DNA from: Desulfobacterales bacterium | GTDB taxonomy: Bacteria; Desulfobacterota; Desulfobacteria; Desulfobacterales; JAFDCJ01 | Length of the DNA stretch: 11,793 nt | Assembly: GCA_020345785.1 (NCBI GenBank) | Contig: CP070771.1 | Location: 3,556,052 to 3,567,844 of the forward strand | Reading direction: 5' to 3' | Part shown: piece after piece, positions 1 to 6,984 of the stretch | How the letters are laid out: the number at the start of each line of letters is the position of its first letter | Position numbering within the stretch: position 1 is the stretch's first letter | Translations under genes and position numbers: made by a program | Notes under the pieces: generated by a model | Database searches by the model: none | What the model was told of the DNA's origin: nothing | What the model saw: only the letters and a program-made list of their open reading frames with translations

Positions 1-234
1 AAAAGGCGGATACTGCATTAATTATGACGCTGTGTATAATCATTCGTTGTCCTGATAAAAATCGAAGAAAACAGATGCGCAACACAATGGTTTCGCACAC
101 CGATGCAAGTGCCATAAGTCCGGGGGAGATAGGATGATCCAGAAGGCTTGAATTCGATTTGTATACCACATTGCCCCAACCCTCATTGTAAGGAGTATTG
201 ACATTCAACAGATAATTGTTAAAGGAGATGAGTC
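1..234. other. Gene-free leader upstream of the sulfhydrylase gene
   Basis: No reading frame of credible length or family match is visible here. The stretch ends in a good ribosome-binding site, AAAGGAG at 221-227, seven bases before the ATG at 235. A TATAAT hexamer lies at 35-40, but the -35 region before it is poor. A TTGACA at 198-203 lacks a matching -10 box before the start codon. Because the following gene makes homocysteine, the leader was read for the SAM-I and SAM-II riboswitch cores, and neither was recognised. Confidence 0.4.
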
Positions 235-1521
235 ATGAGTGAAGACTATAAATTTGAAACGTTATGTCTGCATGCCGGTCAGCAACCCGACCCCTCAACC
301 AATGCCAGGGGAGTTCCGATACACCGCACGTCATCCTATGTATTCAACAGCACTGAGCATGCAGCCAATCTCTTTGCTTTAAAAGAGCTCGGCAACATTT
401 ACACGCGCATCATGAATCCCACCCAGGATGTCCTGGAGCAGCGTATTGCCGCCCTTGAAGGAGGTGCCGCAGCGCTTGCACTCTCTTCCGGAACGTCAGC
501 GGTTTATTACTCAATTATCAATCTTTGCGCCGCCGGTGATGAGATCGTATCCGCCAACAACCTTTACGGCGGAACGTATACCATGTTCGACTGTATTTTG
601 CCGCAGTTTGATATTCACGTTAACTTTGTAGATCCGCGTGATCCGCAGAATTTCGAACAGGCGATCACAGAAAAAACCAGGGGCGTATTTATTGAGACCA
701 TCGGGAATCCCGTCCTCGAGTTCACCGATATCAGAGCAGTGGCCGAGATTGCCCACCGACACAAATTGCCCCTGATTGTTGACGCCACCTTTACGTCGCC
801 GCACTTGCTGCGATGTATTGAGCACGGTGCGGATATCGTTGTCAATTCCCTGACCAAATGGATGGGGGGCCACGGAACCGGTATCGGCGGTATCGTAATC
901 GATTCGGGAAAATTCGACTGGACGGATCCGAAATTTACCTTATACAACGAGCCTGATCCCAGCTATCATGGTATCCGCTATGCCCATGACCTCGGAGATT
1001 TGAATCCGGTGGCTTTTATCTTGCGAATGAGATTGGTGCCCTTGCGCAATCTTGGCGCTTGCATTTCCCCCGACAATGCCTGGATGTTTCTGCAGGGGCT
1101 GGAAACACTGCCCCTGCGCATGGAGCGCCATTGTGAAAACGCGTTGAAAGTGGCGCGATATTTAAAAAGACATCCGGGCGTCGTATGGGTTCGCTATCCC
1201 GGCCTGGAGGATGACCCCACCTATCCGATTGCCCGCAAATACCTGACAAAGGGTTTCGGGGGCATGGTCGTATTCGGCATTAAAGGCGGATTCGCGGCCG
1301 GCTGTAAATTTGTAGAAAATTTAAAACTCTTTTCTCATCTGGCCAATGTGGGCGATGCCAAGAGCCTGGTGCTGCATCCTTCGAGCACTTCCCATTCGCA
1401 GCTGAATGAAGAGCAGCAAAAGGCCAGCGGCCTGACACCGGACCTGATTCGCCTCTCCATTGGCATAGAACATGTCGATGATGTCATTGGAGATCTGGAA
1501 CAGGCATTTGCTAAACTTTGA
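235..1521 (+). CDS. metY: O-acetylhomoserine sulfhydrylase (MetY-type, Cys/Met metabolism PLP enzyme)
   Basis: This 428-residue protein belongs to the Cys/Met-metabolism PLP family (fold type I). Its likely reaction is O-acetylhomoserine plus sulfide to homocysteine plus acetate in the cytoplasm. Visible landmarks are YTR at 56-58 (phosphate contacts from the neighbouring subunit), SSGTSA at 84-89, the NNLYGGTY segment with Tyr111 stacking on the cofactor, Asp183 in the IVDATF strand, and the Schiff-base lysine Lys208 in NSLTKW. The length, near 430, and the insertion around 224-270 fit the sulfhydrylase subgroup better than the roughly 390-residue gamma-synthases and gamma-lyases. The ATG follows AAAGGAG at a spacing of seven. 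metX and metW lie downstream, which supports direct sulfhydrylation. Methionine gamma-lyase or O-succinylhomoserine specificity cannot be fully excluded from sequence alone. Confidence 0.92.
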   Translation: MSEDYKFETLCLHAGQQPDPSTNARGVPIHRTSSYVFNSTEHAANLFALKELGNIYTRIMNPTQDVLEQRIAALEGGAAALALSSGTSAVYYSIINLCAAGDEIVSANNLYGGTYTMFDCILPQFDIHVNFVDPRDPQNFEQAITEKTRGVFIETIGNPVLEFTDIRAVAEIAHRHKLPLIVDATFTSPHLLRCIEHGADIVVNSLTKWMGGHGTGIGGIVIDSGKFDWTDPKFTLYNEPDPSYHGIRYAHDLGDLNPVAFILRMRLVPLRNLGACISPDNAWMFLQGLETLPLRMERHCENALKVARYLKRHPGVVWVRYPGLEDDPTYPIARKYLTKGFGGMVVFGIKGGFAAGCKFVENLKLFSHLANVGDAKSLVLHPSSTSHSQLNEEQQKASGLTPDLIRLSIGIEHVDDVIGDLEQAFAKL

Positions 1522-1542
1522 TACGGAACGCAGCCGTTCCAT

Positions 1543-1694
1543 GTAAGTTGTCTGTGGTGAGTTGTTCGTTGGCAAAAAAAGGGATTGAATCTGATGTTTT
1601 ACCTTTGTCTTGAATAGCTTCAATTATAGCTTATAATTTACGTCAGGTTTAAACGCTTCATCTCTCAACTGACAACAAACAACAGACAACTGAC
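1543..1694. repeat. Imperfect inverted repeat of GTTGT/ACAAC words between metY and metX
   Basis: The left arm at 1543-1570 and the right arm at 1667-1694 are reverse complements at 22 of 28 positions, with a spacer of about 96 bases. The right arm is built from the word CAACTGACAAC and its variants. Inside the spacer are two small hairpins: TTGAA/TTCAA (1610-1614 and 1619-1623) and AATTATA/TATAATT (1622-1628 and 1632-1638, loop GCT). A short GGAACG/CGTTCC hairpin (1525-1540) sits just after the metY stop. The gap separates metY from metX, so these structures could affect read-through, but no strong T-tract follows them. Confidence 0.6.
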
Positions 1695-1780
1695 TCCGAC
1701 GATTGAAAATCATATTATTTCTAATCTCTGATAATTTTGATAGATCTACATAACAAAGATATCCCGCATAATAAGTCGGT

Positions 1781-2953
1781 ATGAGCGAATACATCGAACA
1801 TGACAGAGACGCTAATTCGGTGGGAATCGTCGAGAAGAAGTTCTTCACGTTCGCCGAGCCGCCCAATGAAATGGTTCTGGAAAGCGGTGCCAGACTGGGT
1901 CCCATCACCCTGGCCTATGAAACCTGCGGAACCTTAAATAAAGACAAAAGCAATGTCATTTTGGTTCTGCACGCCTTATCCGGGGATTCCCATGTAGCCG
2001 GCTACTACAAGCCGGATGATGAGAAGCCCGGCTGGTGGGACAACATGGTGGGCCCGGGCAAAGGAATTGACACGAACAAATATTTTGTGGTCTGCTCCAA
2101 CATTCTCGGCAGTTGCATGGGTTCCACCGGTCCCTGTACTATTGACCCCAAGACGGTTTTGCCTTACGGAATTGATTTTCCGGTGGTCACCATCGGAGAT
2201 ATGGTCGCCGCCCAAAAGGCATTGATTGATCATCTGGGGATAACAAAACTGTTGGCCGTCATCGGTGGGTCGATTGGCGGCATGCAGGTGCTGGAGTGGT
2301 GTGTCCGGTATCCGGAAAAGGTTGCCGGTGCCATACCACTGGCTACCACCACCCGCCACTCCGCACTGGCCATTGCCTTCAATGAGGTGGGCCGGCAGGC
2401 GATTATGGCCGACCCCAAATGGAACGGCGGCAATTATTATTTCGGACCCAAGCCCAATCTCGGACTGGCCGTTGCCCGCATGATCGGTCATATCACATAT
2501 CTTTCGGATGAATCCATGCGCCATAAATTCGGCCGCCGGCTGCAGGACAAAAGCGACTTTTCATTTAACTTTGATGCCGATTTTCAGGTGGAAAGCTATC
2601 TGCGCTATCAGGGCAAAAAATTCGTGGAACGCTTTGATGCCAATTCGTTTTTATACATCACCAAAGCGGCCGACTACTATGACATTCGCAAGCAGTATGG
2701 CAACGGTTCGACGGTGCAGGCGTTTTCAAAAGCCCGGGCAAAATTTTTAGTGGTCTCCTTTACCTCGGACTGGCTCTACCCTACCTATCAATCCCGGGCT
2801 ATGGTTAAGGCCATGAAGAAAAACGGGTTGGATGTCAGTTTCTGCGAAATCGAGGCCGAGTGGGGCCACGACGCCTTTTTATTGTCCAGCGACCGTCTCA
2901 GCGTATTGATAAAGGGTTTTTTAAATCGTGTCTACAACCAAACCGCTCAATAA
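1781..2953 (+). CDS. metX: Homoserine O-acetyltransferase MetX
   Basis: This 390-residue alpha/beta-hydrolase-fold acyltransferase activates homoserine with an acyl group from acyl-CoA, the first committed step of methionine synthesis. The nucleophile elbow GGSIGGMQ contains Ser164. The other triad members are likely Asp330 in SFTSDWLYP and His363 in EWGHDAFLL. The oxyanion-region motif VLHALSGDSHVAG (about 62-74), the NILGSCMGSTGP segment (107-118) and the PLATTTRHSA segment (186-195) are typical of MetX. Full length is present. The Shine-Dalgarno before the ATG at 1781 is weak. The 3' end runs straight into metW, so the pair is probably co-transcribed. Acetyl versus succinyl specificity in this family depends on a few active-site residues, so acetyl is inferred mainly from the neighbouring MetY-type enzyme. 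Confidence 0.95.
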   Translation: MSEYIEHDRDANSVGIVEKKFFTFAEPPNEMVLESGARLGPITLAYETCGTLNKDKSNVILVLHALSGDSHVAGYYKPDDEKPGWWDNMVGPGKGIDTNKYFVVCSNILGSCMGSTGPCTIDPKTVLPYGIDFPVVTIGDMVAAQKALIDHLGITKLLAVIGGSIGGMQVLEWCVRYPEKVAGAIPLATTTRHSALAIAFNEVGRQAIMADPKWNGGNYYFGPKPNLGLAVARMIGHITYLSDESMRHKFGRRLQDKSDFSFNFDADFQVESYLRYQGKKFVERFDANSFLYITKAADYYDIRKQYGNGSTVQAFSKARAKFLVVSFTSDWLYPTYQSRAMVKAMKKNGLDVSFCEIEAEWGHDAFLLSSDRLSVLIKGFLNRVYNQTAQ

Positions 2954-3560
2954 CAATATGCGATATGACCTGCAGATTATCGCCTCCTGGATCGAACCGG
3001 GCTCCCGGGTTATCGATCTTGGATGCGGCGGCGGAAATCTGTTGAAATATTTAATTACCCGAAAACAGGTGATCGGCACCGGCATCGAGCGCAATGAGGC
3101 CAAGGTCGCTGATTGCATTGCCAAAGGGTTGTCGGTTCTGCAGGGCGATATCAACGACGAAGTACTGGACTATCCGGACAACACCTTTGATTACGTCATT
3201 TTAAGTCAGACGCTGCAGCAGGTTTATGAACCGGACGCGCTGATTCGGTCCATGCTCAGGATCGGCAAAAGAGGCATCGTCAGTTTTCCCAACTTCAGTC
3301 ATTGGGGACCCCGGCTGCAGCTGCTGCTGTCGGGCTATGCTCCCGTCACAAAACAACTACCTTATGAATGGTACAACACCCCGAACATTCGGGTTATTAC
3401 CATCAAAGACTTTCGCAAATTTATTTACGAGGTCGGCTTCAGGATTTTAAAGGAAGTTGCCATTGACACCCATTCCGAGGACAGATACGGCAAGGTGATA
3501 CAGATACTGCCTAATTTAAGGGCTACCTACGGAATTTTTTTAATCGGCAACGGCATCTAA
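2928..3560 (+). CDS. metW: MetW, methionine biosynthesis methyltransferase-like protein
   Basis: This is a class I SAM-methyltransferase-fold protein of the MetW family, about 200 residues. The SAM-binding motif I is VIDLGCGGGNLLKYL (28-42), and the acidic residue ending strand beta 2 is in GIERNE (52-57). The following segment DYVILSQTLQQ (about 88-98) and FPNFSHWGPRLQLLL are characteristic of MetW. Its biochemical role is not settled; in many bacteria it is encoded with metX and is needed for, or associated with, MetX activity. The longest frame starts at GTG 2928 and overlaps metX by 26 bases. The ATG at 2958, four bases after the metX stop, gives an N-terminus MRYDLQIIASWI that matches the usual family start. 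An AAAGGG about 11 bases before the GTG favours the longer form, so the start is open. Confidence 0.92.
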   Translation: MSTTKPLNNNMRYDLQIIASWIEPGSRVIDLGCGGGNLLKYLITRKQVIGTGIERNEAKVADCIAKGLSVLQGDINDEVLDYPDNTFDYVILSQTLQQVYEPDALIRSMLRIGKRGIVSFPNFSHWGPRLQLLLSGYAPVTKQLPYEWYNTPNIRVITIKDFRKFIYEVGFRILKEVAIDTHSEDRYGKVIQILPNLRATYGIFLIGNGI

Positions 3561-3563
3561 TTA

Positions 3564-3582
3564 CTGTGCTTAATTAGCACGG
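3564..3582 (+). terminator. Possible weak hairpin terminator after metW
   Basis: A hairpin with stem CTGTGCT (3564-3570) pairing with AGCACGG (3576-3582) and a TAATT loop begins four bases after the metW stop; one pair is G-T. No T-tract follows, so intrinsic termination is doubtful and the structure may only protect the 3' end. Confidence 0.3.
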
Positions 3583-3637
3583 TCGAAAAGTTATATGTGA
3601 ATCCACGTATGAGTGGTCCCTCGAATTAAGAAAATAC

Positions 3638-3754
3638 CAAGCATCAAATAACAAATAACAAACAATATCCAAAACTCAATTACCAATGATCCAAACGACT
3701 TTGTTTTGGTTATTAAATATCGGAATTTGGGATTTACTTGTAGTTTGGTGCTTG
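3638..3754. repeat. AT-rich imperfect inverted repeat between metW and the MOSC gene
   Basis: The gap 3561-3799 is AT-rich and non-coding. Its core arms, 3638-3654 and 3738-3754, pair at 14 of 17 positions. The arms extend outward and inward with lower similarity as CAAATAACAA words on one side and TTTGGAATTTG words on the other. The centre has a smaller CCAAAC/GTTTTGG hairpin at 3691-3709. The two arms look like diverged copies of one word-repeat sequence in opposite orientation, the same design as the other intergenic elements in this window but with a different word. Confidence 0.55.
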
Positions 3755-3799
3755 TAATTTGGAATTTGAACGACGCTGCTGTTAAAAGGAATCCAGATA

Positions 3800-4234
3800 A
3801 TGAAGATAGTTTCCATCGCCATCAGCAAAAAAAAGGGAACCCGCAAAACTCCGGTCGACGAGGCGTTTATATCCAAAGACCACGGTCTGGAAGGTGATGC
3901 CCACGCCGGAAAGTGGCATCGGCAGGTCAGTTTTCTGGCATCCGAGAGTATCGATCAAGCCAGGGAGCAAGGACTTGAGGTGACATTCGGCGATTTTGCG
4001 GAAAACATCGCCACCACCGGAGTTGATTGGAAGAGCCTGCCGCTGGGCACCCGGGTTCGCCTGGGAGGCACCGTATTGGTCGAAATTACCCAGATCGGCA
4101 AGGAGTGTCATAACAAGTGCGCCATTTACTACAAAGCCGGAGACTGTATCATGCCGCGGGAAGGAGTTTTTGCCAGAGTTCTGGAGGAAGGCACCATCCG
4201 CCGGGGGGATGAAATTCAGATTCTTGATAATTAA
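3800..4234 (+). CDS. Stand-alone MOSC-domain protein
   Basis: This 144-residue protein is a single MOSC domain, the fold shared with the C-terminal domain of molybdenum-cofactor sulfurase. MOSC proteins are thought to handle sulfur or molybdenum-cofactor intermediates through a conserved cysteine, although many small members have no assigned reaction. Visible family features are the N-terminal strand MKIVSIAIS, the GLEGDAHAGKWHRQVSFLA segment (29-47), GDFAENIAT (64-72), and the C-terminal block GDCIMPREGVFARV with Cys116. Cys103 and Cys107 in KECHNKC form an additional pair. AAGGA at 3786-3790 supports the ATG at 3800. The domain fills the protein; there is no fusion to MoaC or MogA, which some relatives carry. 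No molybdenum-cofactor gene is nearby, so the substrate is unknown. Confidence 0.85.
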   Translation: MKIVSIAISKKKGTRKTPVDEAFISKDHGLEGDAHAGKWHRQVSFLASESIDQAREQGLEVTFGDFAENIATTGVDWKSLPLGTRVRLGGTVLVEITQIGKECHNKCAIYYKAGDCIMPREGVFARVLEEGTIRRGDEIQILDN

Positions 4235-4282
4235 TCCAAACTCCTTTATTTAGTCTTAATTGTTATTTCTTTGCATTTTATG

Positions 4283-4302
4283 ATCCGCCGGAGGCGGATT
4301 TC
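4283..4302 (+). terminator. Possible terminator after the MOSC gene
   Basis: ATCCGCC (4283-4289) pairs perfectly with GGCGGAT (4293-4299) across a GGA loop and is followed by TTC rather than a full T-tract. It lies 49 bases after the MOSC stop and just before the next inverted repeat. The GC-rich stem is compatible with intrinsic termination, but the tail is poor. Confidence 0.35.
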
Positions 4303-4383
4303 ATCACGAAAACACGAAATTTAAAAAGCACGAAACTTTTATTTTCTCCTTTTCGTGTTTTCGTCCTTTCGTGCTTTCGTGAT
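4303..4383. repeat. CACGAAA/TTTCGTG imperfect inverted repeat
   Basis: The arms 4303-4336 and 4350-4383 are reverse complements at 26 of 34 positions with a 13-base loop, making one of the strongest long hairpins in the window. Each arm is a string of CACGAAA words, or TTTCGTG on the other side. The right arm contains GTG 4355, the first start codon of the longest XXXCH reading frame, and also GTG 4379. That overlap argues that this part of the frame is not translated. Confidence 0.7.
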
Positions 4384-4435
4384 TAATTTCTTTTTTGGTT
4401 CCGGCTTGTCCGTGTTGGGTTTCTGTCAAAAAACT

Positions 4436-4969
4436 GTGGAAAAGAAAATCGAAAAAAAATTCAGCCGGCTGGAGTTGGCCGGTCACCTTGAAAAAATTGC
4501 CGTTCAACTTCGCAGCGGCACGTTTGAAGCCGATGGACGGCAATGGACCATTCCGGATGCATTCGAAGCTAAAATCAAGCACAAAGAAAAAAAAGGCCGC
4601 ATCGAAACCAAGCTCAAATGGCGCTGGTCCACCCTGTCCGATTATGCACCTTCGGCCAGAGAAGCGGTTACCCGCTGGCAGGAGTCGTTTAAACGCATAA
4701 AGAAACGTCTGGCCAAGGAATTTAAGGCGCTGCAAAGCGCAGTCGCAGAGGGCAACTTTCCGGCGGATGACGCCCTGGCCGAATTCGTAAGAGATTCCAA
4801 GCGCATGGCCGAATTCGCGGAACCGGAATGGCAGAACGCCATGAACGAATACCTGGATCACCTGGCCAACCTGCAGAGAGCCGTGAACCAAAAGCAGCTT
4901 GAAGTCATCGAACACGAACTGCGTGATTTGAGCAATCGCTGGATGGCGTGCCACCGCGATTTCAAGTAA
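4436..4969 (+). CDS. Amphi-Trp / XXXCH-type protein (GAK-system-like)
   Basis: The protein has two parts. Residues about 8-65 from the chosen start (SRLELAGHLEKIAVQLRSG, then DGRQWTIPD and KLKWRW) resemble the small amphi-Trp domain: a helix followed by strands with alternating Trp and charged residues. The rest is charged and helical and ends MACHRDFK, placing Cys172 and His173 in the XXXCH position, like a haem motif lacking its first cysteine. From memory, proteins of this build are named XXXCH proteins of the GAK system, whose function is unknown; its ATP-grasp and CofD-like partners are absent here. The frame is open from GTG 4355, but the first 27 residues are encoded largely within or beside an inverted repeat and are unlike the family. 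GTG 4436 is preferred, although no Shine-Dalgarno is visible at either site. Confidence 0.7.
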   Translation: MEKKIEKKFSRLELAGHLEKIAVQLRSGTFEADGRQWTIPDAFEAKIKHKEKKGRIETKLKWRWSTLSDYAPSAREAVTRWQESFKRIKKRLAKEFKALQSAVAEGNFPADDALAEFVRDSKRMAEFAEPEWQNAMNEYLDHLANLQRAVNQKQLEVIEHELRDLSNRWMACHRDFK

Positions 4970-5125
4970 TTAATTTTTCTCACTTCAACATTTCACACTC
5001 CATTGACATCAACTGCCATGCAGGCGATTGGTTGCGGCCGGGAAGGGAGGTGAAAAACAGCCAAATGGCGTCATGCCGGATCGACTGTTCCCTGTCAGTG
5101 GGGTATTTAACTCACATCAACTGAG

Positions 5126-5133
5126 AAAGGAGG
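5126..5133 (+). promoter_or_regulatory. Strong ribosome-binding site fixing the binding-protein start
   Basis: AAAGGAGG lies eight bases before the ATG at 5142. The same frame is open upstream to 5028, but this site and the twin-arginine signal that begins at 5142 settle the true start. Confidence 0.85.
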
Positions 5134-5141
5134 AGCGCAAG

Positions 5142-6011
5142 ATGATATCAAGACGAAATTTTTTTGGAAAAGCATTGGGGGTTGGCGCTGCGGCCCTTGG
5201 TTATCTGAGCCTGAAGCCCAAAAGTGCTTCGGCCGCCCAGCGCCCGGAAAGTCTGCTTTACAAAGTCATGGACCGCGGCAAGGTCATTGTGGGCACCGGC
5301 AGCGGTAATCCGCCCTGGCATTTCGAAGACGAAAAGGGCGAACTCCAGGGGTTTGATATAACGATGGCCAGGCTTTTGGCCAAAGGCCTGTTCAATGATC
5401 CCAAGGCGGTCGAATTCAATCGCCAAAAACCCGACGCCCGGGTGCCCAACCTGCAGGCCAACAAAGTCGACGTCGTGTTTCAGTTTATGACGGTCAATGC
5501 CCAACGGGCCCAGCTGGCCGAGTTTTCGATTCCCTACTATCGCGAAGGCGTCAATACGCTGTTGATGAAAGACAGCCCGTACAGAGGCGCCAGGGATCTG
5601 GCCGCCGCAACCAAGTCGGTGACCGTCTCCGTCCTGCAGAATGTCTTTGCGGAAGATCTGGTCCATGACGGGATCCCCAACGCCAAAGTTCTGCAGCTGG
5701 ACACCCAGGCCAACGTGATGCTGGCACTGGACTCAGGCCGGGTGGATGCGGCCGCCATCGATGACTCGACGGTGCGCTGGATGGTCGCCCAGGAGCCCAA
5801 CAAATACAAAGTCGGGGATACGGGCTGGTGGCCCCAAACCTATGCCGCTGCGGTAAAGCCGGGCGACCCCATCTGGCTCAACTACATCAACACCATCCTA
5901 CACGAAGCCATGACCGGCGTGGAATTCGTCGAGTATTCCACGGCATTCAAAAAATACTTTGGAGAACAGCTTCCGAATCCCCAAACCGGTTTTCCGGTTG
6001 AGTACAAGTAG
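5142..6011 (+). CDS. Family-3 solute-binding protein of an amino-acid ABC transporter, Tat signal
   Basis: This 289-residue periplasmic protein captures a polar amino acid or similar solute for the permeases encoded next. The N-terminus MISRRNFFGK has a twin-arginine motif (S3-R4-R5-x-F7-F8), then a modest hydrophobic stretch and an ASA|A-type cleavage site near residue 31. Export through Tat, already folded, is therefore likely. The mature part shows the family signature: VGTGSGNPPWHF (50-61), GELQGFDITMARLLA (66-80), MTVNAQRAQLAEFSIPYY (116-133) with Arg122 in the position that usually grips the substrate carboxylate, and VDAAAIDDSTV (201-211) with Asp207/Asp208 near the amino-group site. 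Substrate cannot be read from sequence. Transcription of the rest of the unit may be reduced by the hairpin that follows. Confidence 0.93.
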   Translation: MISRRNFFGKALGVGAAALGYLSLKPKSASAAQRPESLLYKVMDRGKVIVGTGSGNPPWHFEDEKGELQGFDITMARLLAKGLFNDPKAVEFNRQKPDARVPNLQANKVDVVFQFMTVNAQRAQLAEFSIPYYREGVNTLLMKDSPYRGARDLAAATKSVTVSVLQNVFAEDLVHDGIPNAKVLQLDTQANVMLALDSGRVDAAAIDDSTVRWMVAQEPNKYKVGDTGWWPQTYAAAVKPGDPIWLNYINTILHEAMTGVEFVEYSTAFKKYFGEQLPNPQTGFPVEYK

Positions 6012-6035
6012 GGTGTCTGCCGATTAATAAAGATT

Positions 6036-6089
6036 CCTGGCCCAGCTTCCGGGCCATAGGACTCCAGCTTGGAGGGAGGGCCAGGTTTT
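6036..6089 (+). terminator. Hairpin between binding protein and permease, possible attenuator
   Basis: CCTGGCCC (6036-6043) pairs perfectly with GGGCCAGG (6078-6085), followed by TTTTC. Inside, CTCCA (6062-6066) pairs with TGGAG (6070-6074). A competing hairpin, TGGCCC (6038-6043) with GGGCCA (6051-6056), would disrupt the outer stem. It begins 25 bases after the binding-protein stop. Such a partial terminator would give more binding protein than membrane components, a common arrangement in ABC importers; that role is inferred. Confidence 0.5.
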
Positions 6090-6106
6090 CGGTGTCAACG
6101 CCGAGG

Positions 6107-6180
6107 CTGGCTCAGAAAATCAGCCAGTTTGATCGAAAAAGAAAACATTGAACATCGAACGTCGAACGTCCAACATCGAA
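6107..6180. repeat. Hairpin plus CGAACGTC word repeat before the first permease gene
   Basis: CTGGCT (6107-6112) pairs with AGCCAG (6122-6127) around a nine-base loop and is followed by TTT. Then 6147-6180 repeats the words GAACATCGAACGTC and CCAACATCGAA in one orientation. It resembles a single arm of the inverted word-repeat elements found elsewhere in this window; no opposite arm is visible. The gap contains no gene. Confidence 0.45.
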
Positions 6181-6300
6181 TCGTGAAGGTTCATCCCAGA
6201 GTAACAAATCAGAGCTCAGAAGGCCAGGATTTCCAAATTTGAGTAAAAAAGGGGGGCCCTGAAACGGGCACCCATCTCCCTGGTTTTTGGAGGTACGTGC

Positions 6301-6963
6301 ATGTACCATTTGAATTGGCGACCGATATTCCAAAACTTTGATCTCCTTTGGCAGGGGATTTTGCTGGGGCTTGGACTGGCCTTGCTTTCGCTGGGCATCG
6401 GCTGCATCATCGGCCTGCTGGCCGCCTTCGCCCGGGTGCATGGCGGACGCAAGATTCGGGCGCTGGCAACGGGCTACACCGAGTTCATCAGAAACATCCC
6501 CCTGCTGCTGATCATCTACTTTGTCTTCTATGGTCTGGGGCTGATGGGATTTCACCTCTTGGACAACGTCTGGTCCTTTGTGCTGGCGCTTTCAATTTAC
6601 TCCGGGGCCTATCTGGCCGAGGTCTTCCGGGCCGGAATCATGTCGGTGCCGGAGGGTTTGATCGAGGCCGGCAAAGCCATCGGGTTGCCCCCCCGCAAGA
6701 CGATGCAATTTGTTACCCTCCCGGTCACCTTCCGCATCGTCCTGCCGTCTCTGAGCAACACATTTATATCGCTGTTCAAGGACACATCGCTGGCAGCGGC
6801 GATTTCGGTGCCCGAATTGACCTACGGTGCCATGGTCATCAACACCAATACCTGGCGCATATTGGAGGTCTACACGACGGTGGCGGTCATGTACCTCATT
6901 ACCTGTTACGTGCTGGCGGGTTTATTGCGGCTTTTGGAAAAAAAATATGCCATGGTGCGATAA
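6301..6963 (+). CDS. Amino-acid ABC transporter permease (HisM/GlnP family), first subunit
   Basis: This 220-residue inner-membrane protein has about five hydrophobic spans (roughly 18-44, 66-84, 90-108, 140-158 and 188-210). The cytoplasmic EAA loop that docks on the ATPase begins at Glu122 in EAGKAIGLPPRKTMQFVTLP. Further family marks are YTEFIRNIPLLL (59-70), YSGAYLAEVFRAGI (100-113) and FKDTSLAAAISVPEL (159-173). GGAGG at 6289-6293 lies seven bases before the ATG at 6301. The next permease starts 21 bases after its stop, and the two probably form a heterodimer. Specificity is not visible in this subunit. Confidence 0.93.
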   Translation: MYHLNWRPIFQNFDLLWQGILLGLGLALLSLGIGCIIGLLAAFARVHGGRKIRALATGYTEFIRNIPLLLIIYFVFYGLGLMGFHLLDNVWSFVLALSIYSGAYLAEVFRAGIMSVPEGLIEAGKAIGLPPRKTMQFVTLPVTFRIVLPSLSNTFISLFKDTSLAAAISVPELTYGAMVINTNTWRILEVYTTVAVMYLITCYVLAGLLRLLEKKYAMVR

Positions 6964-6984
6964 AAAAAAGTTTGGATAAAATAC

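Noticed and set aside
198..203. TTGACA as a -35 promoter box
   Set aside because: No -10 hexamer occurs at 16-18 bases; the spacing to the start codon leaves no room for a normal promoter.
1..234. SAM riboswitch before the sulfhydrylase gene
   Set aside because: The conserved cores of SAM-I and SAM-II were not recognised; only a general leader with a ribosome-binding site is supportable.
4355..4435. Lipoprotein or signal-peptide N-terminus on the XXXCH protein (VLGFC)
   Set aside because: Phe before the Cys does not fit a lipobox, no ribosome-binding site precedes it, and the segment largely coincides with an inverted repeat.
5028..5141. 38-residue N-terminal extension of the binding protein
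   Set aside because: AAAGGAGG at 5126-5133 and the Tat signal starting at 5142 show that translation starts at 5142.
6251..6269. Minus-strand intrinsic terminator (GCCC/GGGC stem then T-run)
   Set aside because: The minus-strand reading has a T-run after a small stem, but there is no minus-strand gene upstream for it to serve.
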